Assembly (NCBI RefSeq): GCF_024462775.1
Contig: NZ_JANGCE010000012.1
Coordinates: 23,099-87,098, forward strand
Reading direction: 5' to 3'
Length of the DNA stretch: 64,000 bases
Source: Butyricicoccus faecihominis
GTDB lineage: Bacteria; Bacillota; Clostridia; Oscillospirales; Butyricicoccaceae
This document shows, one piece after another, positions 36,337-45,352 of the stretch. Position 1 is the stretch's first letter. Each line of letters begins with the position of its first letter. A model generated the notes under the pieces. That model was given only the letters and a program-made list of their open reading frames with translations, did not search any database and was not told the DNA's origin. The position numbers were made by a program, and so were the translations under genes.

Positions 36337-37619
36337 TGACAAACTCGGAACAGCTTTTTGAACGCGCCAAGCAGGTGCTGCCCGGCGGCGTCAATTCGCC
36401 GGTGCGCGCGTTCCGCGCGGTGGGCGGCAAGCCGCGCTTCATTGAAAAGGCCCTCGGCAGCCATGTTTTGGACGCGGACGGGCTGGAATACATCGATTAC
36501 GTCGGCTCTTGGGGGCCGATGGTGCTGGGCCACAGCCACCCGGATATTCTCGCGGCCGTGCACGAGCGCATGCTCTCCGGCCTGTCCTTCGGCGCGCCGA
36601 CGGCGCTCGAGGTCGAAATGGCCGAGCGCATGGTGGAAATGGTGCCGCATATCGAAATGGTGCGCATGGTCAATTCCGGCACCGAGGCCGTGATGAGCGC
36701 CGTGCGTCTGGCGCGCGGCGCGACCGGACGGGACAAGCTCATCAAGTTCGACGGCTGCTACCACGGCCATTCGGACGCGATGCTGGTCGGCGCGGGCTCG
36801 GGCGCGCTCACGCAGGGCGTGCCGGATTCCAAGGGCGTGACGGGCGGCGCGGCGCGGGACACGCTGCTCGCGCAGTATAACGATCTGGATTCTGCCCGCG
36901 CTTTGTTTGACGCCAACCCCGGGGCGGTCGCCGCCGTCATCGTCGAGCCGGTCGCGGCCAATATGGGCGTGGTGCCGCCAAAGCCGGGCTTTCTAGAAGG
37001 GCTGCGCGCGCTCTGCGACCAACACGGCGCGCTTTTGATCTTTGACGAGGTGATCACCGGCTTCCGGCTGGCAAAGGGCGGCGCGCAGGAGTATTTCAGC
37101 GTCAGAGCCGATCTTACTACCTTTGGCAAAATCATCGGCGGCGGCATGCCGGTCGGCGCGTACGCGGGCCCGCGTGAGCTGATGGAGCAGGTCGCGCCCT
37201 GCGGGCCGGTCTATCAGGCGGGCACGCTGTCGGGCAACCCGGTCGCCATGGCGGCGGGAATCAAGCAGCTGGAAATCTTAAACGAGCACCCGGACTGCTA
37301 CGAGGTCATGGAGACCTCGGCCCTGTATTTGGCGAACCACCTGCGCGAAAGCGCCAAAAAGCATGGCGTGCCCATGCAGGTCAATCAAGTCGGTTCTTTG
37401 CTTTGCGCCTACTTTACGGCGGAGCCGGTCGATTGCTTCGCGGCGGCGCGGCGCGCGGATACGGCCCAATACGCCGCGTACTTTAACGGCATGCTGGCGC
37501 GCGGGGTCTATCTCGCGCCCAGCCAGTTTGAGGCGATGTTCGTTTCGAGCGCGCACACGGTCAGTGATTTGGCGTTTACCGTAAAGGCGGCGGAGGAAAC
37601 GCTGGCCGAGATGCAGTAA
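36336..37619 (+). CDS. hemL: Glutamate-1-semialdehyde 2,1-aminomutase HemL
   Basis: This 427-residue PLP enzyme converts glutamate-1-semialdehyde to 5-aminolevulinate. It shows LPGGVNSPVRAFRAVGG, GHSHPDI, FDGCYHGHSDAML, LIFDEVITGFR and the PLP lysine in TTFGKIIGGGMPVGAY. The ATG overlaps the hemB stop (TGATG). Together with hemA, hemB, hemC and hemD it completes the route to uroporphyrinogen III. Confidence 0.96.
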   Translation: MTNSEQLFERAKQVLPGGVNSPVRAFRAVGGKPRFIEKALGSHVLDADGLEYIDYVGSWGPMVLGHSHPDILAAVHERMLSGLSFGAPTALEVEMAERMVEMVPHIEMVRMVNSGTEAVMSAVRLARGATGRDKLIKFDGCYHGHSDAMLVGAGSGALTQGVPDSKGVTGGAARDTLLAQYNDLDSARALFDANPGAVAAVIVEPVAANMGVVPPKPGFLEGLRALCDQHGALLIFDEVITGFRLAKGGAQEYFSVRADLTTFGKIIGGGMPVGAYAGPRELMEQVAPCGPVYQAGTLSGNPVAMAAGIKQLEILNEHPDCYEVMETSALYLANHLRESAKKHGVPMQVNQVGSLLCAYFTAEPVDCFAAARRADTAQYAAYFNGMLARGVYLAPSQFEAMFVSSAHTVSDLAFTVKAAEETLAEMQ

Positions 37620-37639
37620 AACTTTTGGAGGGCAACAAA

Positions 37640-38833
37640 ATGGAGCGGCGGTTTTTCATCATAGGCGCGGGTATGGGCGCGCGGGACGGGCTGACGGGCG
37701 AGGCGAAGCGCGCGCTGGACGCGGCGGACGCGGTGTTTGCCACGGCGCGCCTTGCCGGCTTGCGCGCGGACGCGAAAATCTGTCCGCTCGGCGAGCTGGC
37801 CGAACGGGCCGTTTCATCCGGCGCGGCAAGCGCCGCGCTGCTCGTATCCGGCGATGTGGGCTTTTTCAGCGCCGCGCCCCGGCTGCGGCAGGCGCTGCTG
37901 CCGCACGGCGCGGTAACGCTCTTTTGCGGCCTATCCAGCATGCAGGTGTTTTGCGCGAAGCTTGGCATGGCGTACGAGGATGCGTTCGCCGTCAGCCTGC
38001 ACGGGCGGCGCGGCAGCCTGCTCGGCCCTGTCAGCTATCATGAAAAGGTGTTCGCGCTCACCGGCGGGGAAAACCGCGCGGACGCGCTGTGCGCGGGGCT
38101 GGCCGAAGCCGGGCTGGGGCGCCTGACGGTGCATCTCGGCGAAAACCTCGGCGCGGCGGACGAGCGCGTTACCACGGGCACGGCCGCGTCGCTCGCGGGC
38201 GCGGGCTGCGGCGACCTTGCCGTGCTGCTCGTGGAAAACCCGGCGGCGGCGGACGCTTCCGCGCCCATCCGCGATACCATGCTCACGCGCGGCAAGGCGC
38301 CCATGACCAAGGAAGAGGTGCGCTGGGTCGCGCTCGCCAAGCTCGCGGTGCGGCCGCGCGATACCGTGTGGGATGTGGGCGCGGGCACGGGCGCGATGAC
38401 GCTGGAGCTGGCCCGCCGCGCGCACTTGGGCCTGACCTACGCGGTTGAACGAAACCCCGAAGCGCTGGCGCTGCTGCGGGAAAACCGCGTAAAGCTCGGC
38501 GGGTACAATGTTCTGCCTGTGCCGGGCCTTGCGCCGGAAGCGCTGCACGCGCTGCCCGCGCCGGACTGTGTGTTCGTCGGCGGCAGCGGCGGGGCGCTCG
38601 CCGGGATTTTGCGCGCGGCGCGGGAAAAGAACCCCAAGGTGCGCGTCGCGGTCACGGCGGTTTCGCTGGAAACCGTGGGCGAAGCGCTGGGCGCGCTGAG
38701 GGAAGCGGGCTTTGCTAATATCGAAACGGTGCAGCTTGCGGCGGCGCGCGGGCAGACCGCGGGCAGCCACACGCTGATGCGGGCGAACAACCCGGTCTAT
38801 CTGTTTACAGGGGGCGGCGCGCATGGCGAATGA
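37640..38833 (+). CDS. cbiET: Fused cobalt-precorrin-7 methyltransferase/decarboxylase CbiET
   Basis: This 397-residue protein joins CbiE (residues 1-200; FIIGAGMGARDGLTGEAKRAL, VSGDVGFFS) with CbiT (residues 205-397; ALAKLAVRPRDTVWDVGAGTGAMTLELAR, the AdoMet site, and VFVGGSGGALAGIL). It methylates C5 and C15 and decarboxylates the C12 acetate. The ATG at 37640 has GGAGGGC before it. CbiE-CbiT fusion, as in CobL, is common. Confidence 0.93.
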   Translation: MERRFFIIGAGMGARDGLTGEAKRALDAADAVFATARLAGLRADAKICPLGELAERAVSSGAASAALLVSGDVGFFSAAPRLRQALLPHGAVTLFCGLSSMQVFCAKLGMAYEDAFAVSLHGRRGSLLGPVSYHEKVFALTGGENRADALCAGLAEAGLGRLTVHLGENLGAADERVTTGTAASLAGAGCGDLAVLLVENPAAADASAPIRDTMLTRGKAPMTKEEVRWVALAKLAVRPRDTVWDVGAGTGAMTLELARRAHLGLTYAVERNPEALALLRENRVKLGGYNVLPVPGLAPEALHALPAPDCVFVGGSGGALAGILRAAREKNPKVRVAVTAVSLETVGEALGALREAGFANIETVQLAAARGQTAGSHTLMRANNPVYLFTGGGAHGE

Positions 38834-40172
38834 CGCGGCGCGGCTGCTCATTGGCGGCACGGGTTCGGGCTGCGGCAAAACCACGGTGACGAGCGCGGTT
38901 TTACGCGCGCTTGCCCGGCGCGGCGAAAAGCTGCACGCCTTCAAATGCGGGCCGGATTATATCGATCCCATGTTCCACACCGCGGCGATCGGCGTGCCCA
39001 GCCGCAACCTCGACCTGTTCTTTGTGAAGGGCAAAACGGCAAGGGCCATGCTGGCGGACTGCATCCCCGCCGGCGGCGTGGGCGTGGTAGAGGGCGCGAT
39101 GGGCTTTTACGACGGCGTTTCGGGCGATACGGACGAGGCCTCCGCCGCCCATCTCGCGCGGGAAACGGAAACGCCCGCCGTGCTGGTCGCCAGACCGCGC
39201 GGTCAGTCGCTTTCGCTCGCGGCGGAGCTTTCCGGTTTTCGCACCTTTGGAGAAAACACGCTGGCGGGCGTTGTTTTAAACGACGTAACGCGGGCCATGT
39301 ACCCCTATTATAAGAAAATAGCGGAAAAGGCGGGGCTGCGCGTATTCGGCCATCTGCCGCCCGTGGCCGAGGCCGCGATACCGGACCGGCACCTCGGCCT
39401 TGTCACGGCGGGCGAAATAGAGGATTTACAGCGAAAGCTCGACCTGCTGGCCGACGCGGCGGAGTCCTGCATCGATCTTGACGGGCTTGTGGCGCTCGCC
39501 CACCGCGCGCCGCCGCTTATGGACAAGCTTGAAACGCCGCCGCCTGTCACGGCGGGGGCGGTGCGCATCGCGGTCGCGCGGGACGAGGCGTTTTGCTTTT
39601 ATTACGAGGATAACTTCGATCTGCTGCGCGCGATGGGGGCCAAGCTTGTTTTCTTTTCCCCCTTGCGCGACCGGGCGCTGCCCGCCGGGGCGGACGGCCT
39701 GTACCTCGGCGGCGGCTATCCGGAGCTGCACGCCGACGCGCTGCAAAAAAATAAAAGCATGCGGGAAAGCGTGCGGCGCGCGGTGGCGGGCGGTCTGCCC
39801 ACGGTCGCGGAATGCGGCGGCTTTCTCTACCTGCACCAAACGCTGTGCGGCCGGGAGATGGCGGGCGCGCTATGCGGCGCGGCCGATATGACCGCGCGCC
39901 TACAGCCCTTCGGCTATGTGACGCTGCACGCCGCGCGGGACAATTTGCTTTGCCCCGCAGGCGGACAAATCCGCGCGCATGAATTTCATTACGCGGCGTC
40001 CAGCCTTGCCGGGGACGGCTTTACGGCGCGCAAGCCGAATGGCCGCGCGTGGCCCTCGGCGGTATCTTCGCCCACGCTGTACGCGGGCTTTCCGCATTTG
40101 TATTTTCGCTCGAATCCGCTTTTTGCGGAGAATTTTATCCGCCGGTGCGCGGGGATGGAGGCTAAACGATGA
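38823..40172 (+). CDS. cbiA: Cobyrinate a,c-diamide synthase CbiA
   Basis: This 449-residue glutamine amidotransferase has an N-terminal ATP-binding domain (IGGTGSGCGKTTVTSAVL, FKCGPDYIDPMFH) and a C-terminal glutaminase-like domain (YLGGGYPELHA, TVAECGGFLYLHQTL, with the catalytic Cys in AECGG). It amidates the a and c side chains of cobyrinate. It overlaps cbiET by 11 bases and cobT by four. Confidence 0.95.
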   Translation: MANDAARLLIGGTGSGCGKTTVTSAVLRALARRGEKLHAFKCGPDYIDPMFHTAAIGVPSRNLDLFFVKGKTARAMLADCIPAGGVGVVEGAMGFYDGVSGDTDEASAAHLARETETPAVLVARPRGQSLSLAAELSGFRTFGENTLAGVVLNDVTRAMYPYYKKIAEKAGLRVFGHLPPVAEAAIPDRHLGLVTAGEIEDLQRKLDLLADAAESCIDLDGLVALAHRAPPLMDKLETPPPVTAGAVRIAVARDEAFCFYYEDNFDLLRAMGAKLVFFSPLRDRALPAGADGLYLGGGYPELHADALQKNKSMRESVRRAVAGGLPTVAECGGFLYLHQTLCGREMAGALCGAADMTARLQPFGYVTLHAARDNLLCPAGGQIRAHEFHYAASSLAGDGFTARKPNGRAWPSAVSSPTLYAGFPHLYFRSNPLFAENFIRRCAGMEAKR

Positions 40173-41227
40173 ACATCAAAGAGTGCGCGGCGGCCATTCG
40201 CCCCCCTTGCGGGGAGAGCGAGCAGGCGGCTAGACGCCGCTTTTCCGATATCGCGATCCCGCTGGGCAGCTTGGGGCTGCTGGAGGACGCGGTCGTGCGG
40301 CTCGCGGGCATGCAGCGCACGGCGCGGCCAAAGCTCGCAAAGCGCGCGGCGGTGGTATTCTGCGCGGATAACGGCGTGGTCGCGCAGGGCGTGACGCAGT
40401 GCGGGCAGGAGATCACCGCGCTGGTCACCGAAAACCTCAGTAAAGGCAGCACCTCGGTCTGCTGCATGGCGCGCCGCGCCGGTCTGGACGTGGTGCCGGT
40501 CGATATCGGCGTGGCACAGCCCGTTTCGGGTGCGAAAATCCGGCAGCGCTGTGTGCGGCGCGGCACGGCCGATATGACGAAAGGCCCCGCCATGACGCGG
40601 GACGAGTGCGTCCGCGCGGTCGAGACCGGCATCGCCGTCGCGGACGAGCTCGCGGGGGAGGGGTACGCCCTTTTCGCAGCGGGTGAAATGGGCATCGGCA
40701 ACACGACGACGAGCGCGGCGATCGCCGCCGTGCTCACCGGCGCGCCGGCCTCCGAGATCACCGGGCGCGGCGCGGGCCTCTCCACCGAGGGGCTAAAGAA
40801 AAAGATAAGCGCCATCGAGACCGCGATCGCCCTGAACCGTCCCGACGCCGCCGACCCGCTGGATGTGCTGCACAAGGTGGGCGGGCTGGATATCGCGGGT
40901 CTCGCGGGCTTGTATCTGGGCGCGGCGGCGCACGGCCTGCCCACCGTGCTGGACGGGCTGATCTCCTGCGTGGCGGCGCTCATCGCGGTGCGGCTGTGCC
41001 CGGCGGTTAAGGCGTATCTGATCGCCTCGCATGTATCCGCCGAACCGGCGGGCCGCCGGGTGCTGGAGGAGCTGGGGCTTTCGCCGCTCATCTGCGCCGG
41101 TATGCGCCTTGGCGAGGGCACGGGCGCGGTGGCGGGCGTGGCGCTCATCGATCTGGCCCTCGCGGCGTACGACAACATGCCGAGCTTTGCGGAGATCGGC
41201 ATGCAAGCGTACCAGCCGCTCACCTGA
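40169..41227 (+). CDS. cobT: Nicotinate-nucleotide-dimethylbenzimidazole phosphoribosyltransferase CobT
   Basis: This 352-residue enzyme activates the lower-ligand base with nicotinate mononucleotide. Family signs are IPLGSLGLLEDAVVRLAGMQ, FCADNGVVAQGVTQCGQE, AGEMGIGNTTTSAAIAAVL, the LPTVLDGLISCVAAL region and EPAGRRVLEELGLSPL. No lower-ligand synthesis gene (bza or bluB) is present, so the base must come from elsewhere in the genome or from outside. Confidence 0.96.
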   Translation: MNIKECAAAIRPPCGESEQAARRRFSDIAIPLGSLGLLEDAVVRLAGMQRTARPKLAKRAAVVFCADNGVVAQGVTQCGQEITALVTENLSKGSTSVCCMARRAGLDVVPVDIGVAQPVSGAKIRQRCVRRGTADMTKGPAMTRDECVRAVETGIAVADELAGEGYALFAAGEMGIGNTTTSAAIAAVLTGAPASEITGRGAGLSTEGLKKKISAIETAIALNRPDAADPLDVLHKVGGLDIAGLAGLYLGAAAHGLPTVLDGLISCVAALIAVRLCPAVKAYLIASHVSAEPAGRRVLEELGLSPLICAGMRLGEGTGAVAGVALIDLALAAYDNMPSFAEIGMQAYQPLT

Positions 41228-41232
41228 CCGCC

Positions 41233-41763
41233 ATGCTGCTGCTCATCACAGGGGGCGCGGCCTCGGGCAAGTCGGCGCACGCCGAGCGCCTGCTTTGCTC
41301 TGCCGCGCCGGGGGACAAGCTCTACCTTGCCACCATGGAGCCGTTCGGCGAAGCGGCCCAAAACCGCATCGCCCGCCACCGGGCGCTGCGCGCGGGCAAG
41401 GGCTTTCATACCGCCGAGCGCCCGTTGGGGCTGGAAGACATGGCTTTTGAAAAATCGTATGACGGCGTTTTGCTCGAGGACCTCGGCAATCTGCTGGCGA
41501 ACGAGATGTTCGCGCCGAACGGCGCGGGTGATCGGGCGGAAGCCGCGATTTTGCGCGGTATCGACCATGTGCGGGCGCACTGCGATACGCTTGCCATCGT
41601 GACGGACGAGATATTTTCGGACGGCCTCGCGTATCCGGCGGAGACGATGCGGTATATGCACCTGCTGGCCCGGCTGAACGCCGCGCTGGCCCGGCGCGCG
41701 GACGCGGTGTACGAATCGGTTTGCGGCATTTTGCTGCCCATAAAGGAGGGGAAGGACACTTGA
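41233..41763 (+). CDS. cobU: Adenosylcobinamide kinase/guanylyltransferase CobU (divergent)
   Basis: This 176-residue protein has the CobU P-loop TGGAASGKSAHAE and the guanylylation-histidine region RIARHRALR. The usual 'NEVGxGIVP' segment is altered to TDEIFSDGLAYP, but the C-terminal MRYMHLLARLNAALARRADAVYESVCGILL still fits the family. It would phosphorylate and guanylylate adenosylcobinamide. A second, shorter CobU-like protein is encoded just after cobS. Confidence 0.85.
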   Translation: MLLLITGGAASGKSAHAERLLCSAAPGDKLYLATMEPFGEAAQNRIARHRALRAGKGFHTAERPLGLEDMAFEKSYDGVLLEDLGNLLANEMFAPNGAGDRAEAAILRGIDHVRAHCDTLAIVTDEIFSDGLAYPAETMRYMHLLARLNAALARRADAVYESVCGILLPIKEGKDT

Positions 41764-42548
41764 AAAGCGTGGTAAGCGGCTTTCTGGTCGCGTTTTCCCT
41801 CTATTCGGCCATTCCCGTGCCGCAGGTGAATTGGGAAAAGAAAACCATGCGCTGGGCGCTGAGCTTTTTGCCGCTGGTCGGCTTGCTGATCGGCGCGGCG
41901 CAGTGGCTTTGGTTTGGGTTCTGCGCCAAGCATGGCGCGGCGGGGCTTTTCTATGCCGTGGGCGCCATGCTGCTGCCGCTCGTCCTTTCGGGCGGCATCC
42001 ATCTGGATGGCTTCACGGACACGTGCGACGCGCTCTGCTCGCACGCGGACCGTGAAAAAAAGCTGCAAATCATGAAGGACCCGCACGTCGGCGCGTTCGG
42101 GCCCCTGTGGCTGGCGGCCTTTTTGCTGGCCGAAACGGCCTGTTTTGCCCAGCTTTACCAGAAGCCCGCGCTCCTGCCGTTCGCCCTTACGGGCTTTGCG
42201 CTCGCGCGCGCGCTCGGCGGGCGGGAGATCGTCGCGCTTCCCTGCGCCAAGGAATCCGGCCTTGCCCATCTATTCGCGGAGGGGAGCGATAAAAAAGCCG
42301 TCGCGGCGACGCTGCTGCTCGAAGCGGCGGTTCTTTTCGCCGCCGCCGTTCTTTGGCTGCGCGCGTCGCCCGGCGGCGTGGGCGCGGTTTGCGTGGGGGC
42401 GCTTGTTTTGCTGGCCGGGTATTGGCGGCATGGCAGGCTGTGCCGGGAGGTATTCGGCGGAATCACGGGCGATTTGGCGGGCTTTTTCATTTCGCTGGCC
42501 GAGCTTTTTTGCCTATTTTTCGCCGCTGTGGGAGGACTTTTGTTATGA
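41760..42548 (+). CDS. cobS: Cobalamin synthase CobS (adenosylcobinamide-GDP ribazoletransferase)
   Basis: This 262-residue membrane protein has several spans and the CobS signature GGIHLDGFTDTCDALCSHADREKKLQIMKDP. It joins GDP-cobinamide to the alpha-ribazole nucleotide. TTG at 41760 is the likely start: it overlaps the cobU stop and follows AAAGGAGGGG by about 9 bases. An ATG at 41721 lies inside cobU without a good site. Confidence 0.94.
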   Translation: MKSVVSGFLVAFSLYSAIPVPQVNWEKKTMRWALSFLPLVGLLIGAAQWLWFGFCAKHGAAGLFYAVGAMLLPLVLSGGIHLDGFTDTCDALCSHADREKKLQIMKDPHVGAFGPLWLAAFLLAETACFAQLYQKPALLPFALTGFALARALGGREIVALPCAKESGLAHLFAEGSDKKAVAATLLLEAAVLFAAAVLWLRASPGGVGAVCVGALVLLAGYWRHGRLCREVFGGITGDLAGFFISLAELFCLFFAAVGGLLL

Positions 42549-42874
42549 CCGTGCTGTTTACCGGGGGCGCTTATCAGGGCAAGGCGGCGCTGGCCAAGCG
42601 CCTGTATCCGGCCTTGCCGCTGGAAACGAATTTGCAGGACCGGGTCCGCGAGGAACTGGAAAACGGCCGCGACCCGATGGCGCTCAAAGCCCGCCTTTTG
42701 GGTAAGGCGGTCACCTGCGACGAGACCGGCTGCGGCGTGGTGCCGGTCGACCCGGCCATGGAGGGCTGGCGCGAAGCCGTGGGGCGGCTGTGCTGCGCGC
42801 TCGCCGCGGAGGCGGACGCCGTGGTTCGCGTGACCGCGGGCGTGCCGCAATGGATCAAGGGGGAAGCGCCGTGA
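42545..42874 (+). CDS. Short CobU-like P-loop protein
   Basis: This 109-residue protein keeps pieces of CobU: an altered P-loop GGAYQGKAALAK (lacking the usual Ser/Thr after Lys) and DETGCGVVPVDP followed by EAVGRLCCALAAEADAVVRVTAGVPQWIK, which resembles the CobU C-terminal half better than the neighbouring full-length CobU does. It lacks the middle histidine region. It overlaps cobS and cbiB by four bases each, so it is translated as part of the operon. It may be a regulatory or partner subunit of CobU, or a remnant. Confidence 0.75.
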   Translation: MTVLFTGGAYQGKAALAKRLYPALPLETNLQDRVREELENGRDPMALKARLLGKAVTCDETGCGVVPVDPAMEGWREAVGRLCCALAAEADAVVRVTAGVPQWIKGEAP

Positions 42875-43833
42875 CCATTACCTTTGCCGTGATTCTCGGA
42901 TTTTTGCTGGACGCCGCCTTGGGCGACCCAAAGGGCGCTTGGCACCCGGCCTGCCTGATTGGGCGGCTGGTTTCGCTGTTGGAGCGGGCGCTGCGGCGGC
43001 TGTTCCCCAAAACGCCGCGCGGCGAGACCGCGGCGGGCGTTTTGCTGTGGCTTTTGACGTGTGGGGTAAGCTTTGCGTTGCCCTTTTTCGCGCTGCGTCT
43101 GCTGTCCCGCCGGCATTTTTGGCTGGCCTTTGCGCTGCAAACGGCGCTTTGCTGGCTGCTGTTCGCGCGTAAAAGTCTCATGCGCGCGGGCGAGCATGTG
43201 CGCCGGGCGCTCAGCGTTTCGCTTGAGGAGGGACGAACGGCCGTTTCTTGGTACGTGGGCCGCGACACGGGCGAGCTGGACGAGGCGGGCGTGACCAAGG
43301 CGGCGGTTGAGACCGTGGCCGAAAACCTGACCGACGGCGTGGTTTCGCCCTTGGTGTTCATGCTGCTCGGCGGCGCGCCGCTCGGCATGCTGTACAAGGC
43401 GGTGAACACGCTCGATTCCATGGTCGGCTATCACAATGAAAAGTACGAGTACTTTGGCAAGTTTGCGGCCAAAATGGATGATATCTGCAACTTTATCCCC
43501 GCCAGACTGGCCGCCGTGTGTTTGATCGCCGCGGCGGGGCTTTTACGGTTTGACAGCCGGAACGCGCTGCGCGTTTGCCGCCGCGACCGGTCAAAGCACA
43601 AAAGCCCGAACGCCGGACAGACCGAAGCCGCCTGCGCGGGCGCGCTGCATGTGCAGCTCGGCGGGGATGCGAAGTATTTCGGCAAGGTGGTCAAAAAACA
43701 GGCCTTCGGCGACCCGGACCGCCGCATCGCCCCGATCGATATCACCCGCGCGTGTGATCTGATGACCATGGCGAGCGTGCTGGCGCTCACGCTGTGCTGC
43801 GCGGTGCGGCAGCTGCTTACGTGGCCGATGTAA
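42871..43833 (+). CDS. cbiB: Adenosylcobinamide-phosphate synthase CbiB
   Basis: This 320-residue membrane protein has LLDAALGDPKGAWHP at the start and the family block VTKAAVETVAENLTDGVVSPLVF, LYKAVNTLDSMVGYHNEKYEYFG and SPNAGQTEAACAGALHVQLGG. It attaches the aminopropanol arm to cobyric acid. The GTG at 42871 follows AAGGGGGAAG and overlaps the previous stop. It is the last gene before the inserted elements. Confidence 0.93.
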   Translation: MTITFAVILGFLLDAALGDPKGAWHPACLIGRLVSLLERALRRLFPKTPRGETAAGVLLWLLTCGVSFALPFFALRLLSRRHFWLAFALQTALCWLLFARKSLMRAGEHVRRALSVSLEEGRTAVSWYVGRDTGELDEAGVTKAAVETVAENLTDGVVSPLVFMLLGGAPLGMLYKAVNTLDSMVGYHNEKYEYFGKFAAKMDDICNFIPARLAAVCLIAAAGLLRFDSRNALRVCRRDRSKHKSPNAGQTEAACAGALHVQLGGDAKYFGKVVKKQAFGDPDRRIAPIDITRACDLMTMASVLALTLCCAVRQLLTWPM

Positions 43834-43984
43834 CAGATTTCGATCGAAACCACGCTTTCGATCGAGTATTCCGGCTGCGGCGCGCGCCTTTCAGGCACAC
43901 TTCTACGCCGGTTTGTTAGCTCGTAGGCCTCAATCCATTGACCGACGCTGTGCGTCGATCAAATGCAAAACCGTGATACATGCT
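43834..43984. other. Intergenic stretch after cbiB
   Basis: No gene is visible. A perfect 12-bp palindrome TTTCGATCGAAA (43838-43849) is followed by a related CTTTCGATCGAG. GACGCTGTGCGTC also forms a small hairpin near 43954. There is no convincing terminator. Confidence 0.45.
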
Positions 43985-44056
43985 CAATGTCATTTAGATA
44001 AGGGAAACGCATAGGAAAAAACAAGGGGTTCACCGAGCTAGTAGGGCGCGCCGCCC

Positions 44057-45352
44057 TGTATAGCCCACATGGTATACAATATGTCCAAGCACATGGTATA
44101 CAGTTTATGTGGCCCAATAAATGTGCTTAGAAGTAATTATACTCTCGCTGAGATTGATGGAAGCCACACGGAAGGAGCCATAGTGGAGGTCAACAGAATT
44201 CTCCCCCGAATCCGTAAGTTGGAGGTAGGTTCCAGCGAAAGCCTCAGAGAGATAGTAGCGATGCCTGCAAATGCTAACGTAGCCCTTGTAGTTGACTCTT
44301 CTAAGCCTAGCTCCATCAGGATAATCAGGTTCCGGAGGCTGCTGAAGGAACGGCCTGCTGCTGACTTTATAGTGCTTGGCAGGGACATCAAGGGCAAGCG
44401 CGGTGTGGGGACGTTCGTAGTTGTACTCATACTGCCAGTCGTCAAATGCCCGTTGCGCATCACATAAGTTAAGCATTGTGCGGTGCCTAAGCAATTCTTC
44501 CTTCAACGTACGGTGAAAACGTTCCTCCTTGCCTTGGGTCTGCGGGTGCATGGGGCGGCCATGGATCGGCCGGATGTTCAGACGCATCATCCACACATCG
44601 AACATGGTGATACCCCCCTTGCTGTCGCCCCAGAGCTTCCCATTATCGCACAACAGTTCATGCGGTAGACCGTACATCTCGAAAACTTGGACAAGGGCAG
44701 GATAAAACCTTTCGTAGGACAATGAGTCCTCAGCCTTTAGGCACAGAGAAAACCGGGAGTGGTCATCCAAAATCGTCAGTGGATAGCACCGCTGCCCATT
44801 GAGCATCGTAAAGTCGCCTTTGTAGTCCATTTGCCACAAATCGTTGGGGCATTCTCTGGCAAAGCGATTAATGGGCTTGTGTTTCTGGCTGATTTCCGGT
44901 TCGATTCGCTCGTTTCGCTTAAGAATATTGCCGATTGTGCTTTTACATGGCAGTTCTGTGTAACCTTTATTTTGCAAATATCGCTCCAGCTTTCTGGGCC
45001 CCCACGCCGGATGTTCATCCCGCGCGGACAATATCAGTTCTTGCGTTGCTGCCGATGTCTGGGTTCTTTGATGCGTCGGTGCCCGACCGCGGTCGGTCAG
45101 TTCCTCTCCAGCCTGAAACCTTCGTAACCACTTATAACCTGTTTTTCGTGTGATTTCGTGTTTTCTACATAGAGCGCTAAAACTTATCTCTCGTTGCTGC
45201 GCCTCCCTTACAAACGTTTCTCGTTCTGACTTTACTGTTTTCTCTTTCCACGGCATAAGCAATTCTCCTTTTCCCACTTATACCGTTATTTTACTCCTAA
45301 ACTGTATACCATGTGCTTGGACAAACTGTTTACTATGTGACTGGGCTATACA
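44057..45352. mobile_element. IS481-type insertion sequence (1296 bp)
   Basis: The ends are inverted: TGTATAGCCCA on the left (44057-44067) and its complement on the right (45342-45352), with a second imperfect inner block that contains GTCCAAGCACATGGTATAC near each end. A four-base direct repeat GCCC flanks it (44053-44056 and 45353-45356). The interrupted sequence can be rebuilt from the uninterrupted copy at 20.6 kb. It carries one intact transposase gene, so it may be active. Confidence 0.85.
44105..45256 (-). CDS. IS481-family transposase
   Basis: This 383-residue DDE transposase has an N-terminal helix-turn-helix (ISFSALCRKHEITRKTGYKWLRRF) and a catalytic core with Asp in WQMDYKGDF, Asp in LLCDNG and Glu in QGKEERFHRTLKEEL. 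The family-typical YNYERPHTAL follows. The ATG at 45256 has GGAGAA 7 bases upstream and gives the start MPWKEKTV; the longer frame start at 45277 is less likely. It appears intact. It is transcribed against the cobalamin operon. Confidence 0.92.
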   Translation of the reverse strand: MPWKEKTVKSERETFVREAQQREISFSALCRKHEITRKTGYKWLRRFQAGEELTDRGRAPTHQRTQTSAATQELILSARDEHPAWGPRKLERYLQNKGYTELPCKSTIGNILKRNERIEPEISQKHKPINRFARECPNDLWQMDYKGDFTMLNGQRCYPLTILDDHSRFSLCLKAEDSLSYERFYPALVQVFEMYGLPHELLCDNGKLWGDSKGGITMFDVWMMRLNIRPIHGRPMHPQTQGKEERFHRTLKEELLRHRTMLNLCDAQRAFDDWQYEYNYERPHTALALDVPAKHYKVSSRPFLQQPPEPDYPDGARLRRVNYKGYVSICRHRYYLSEAFAGTYLQLTDSGENSVDLHYGSFRVASINLSESIITSKHIYWAT

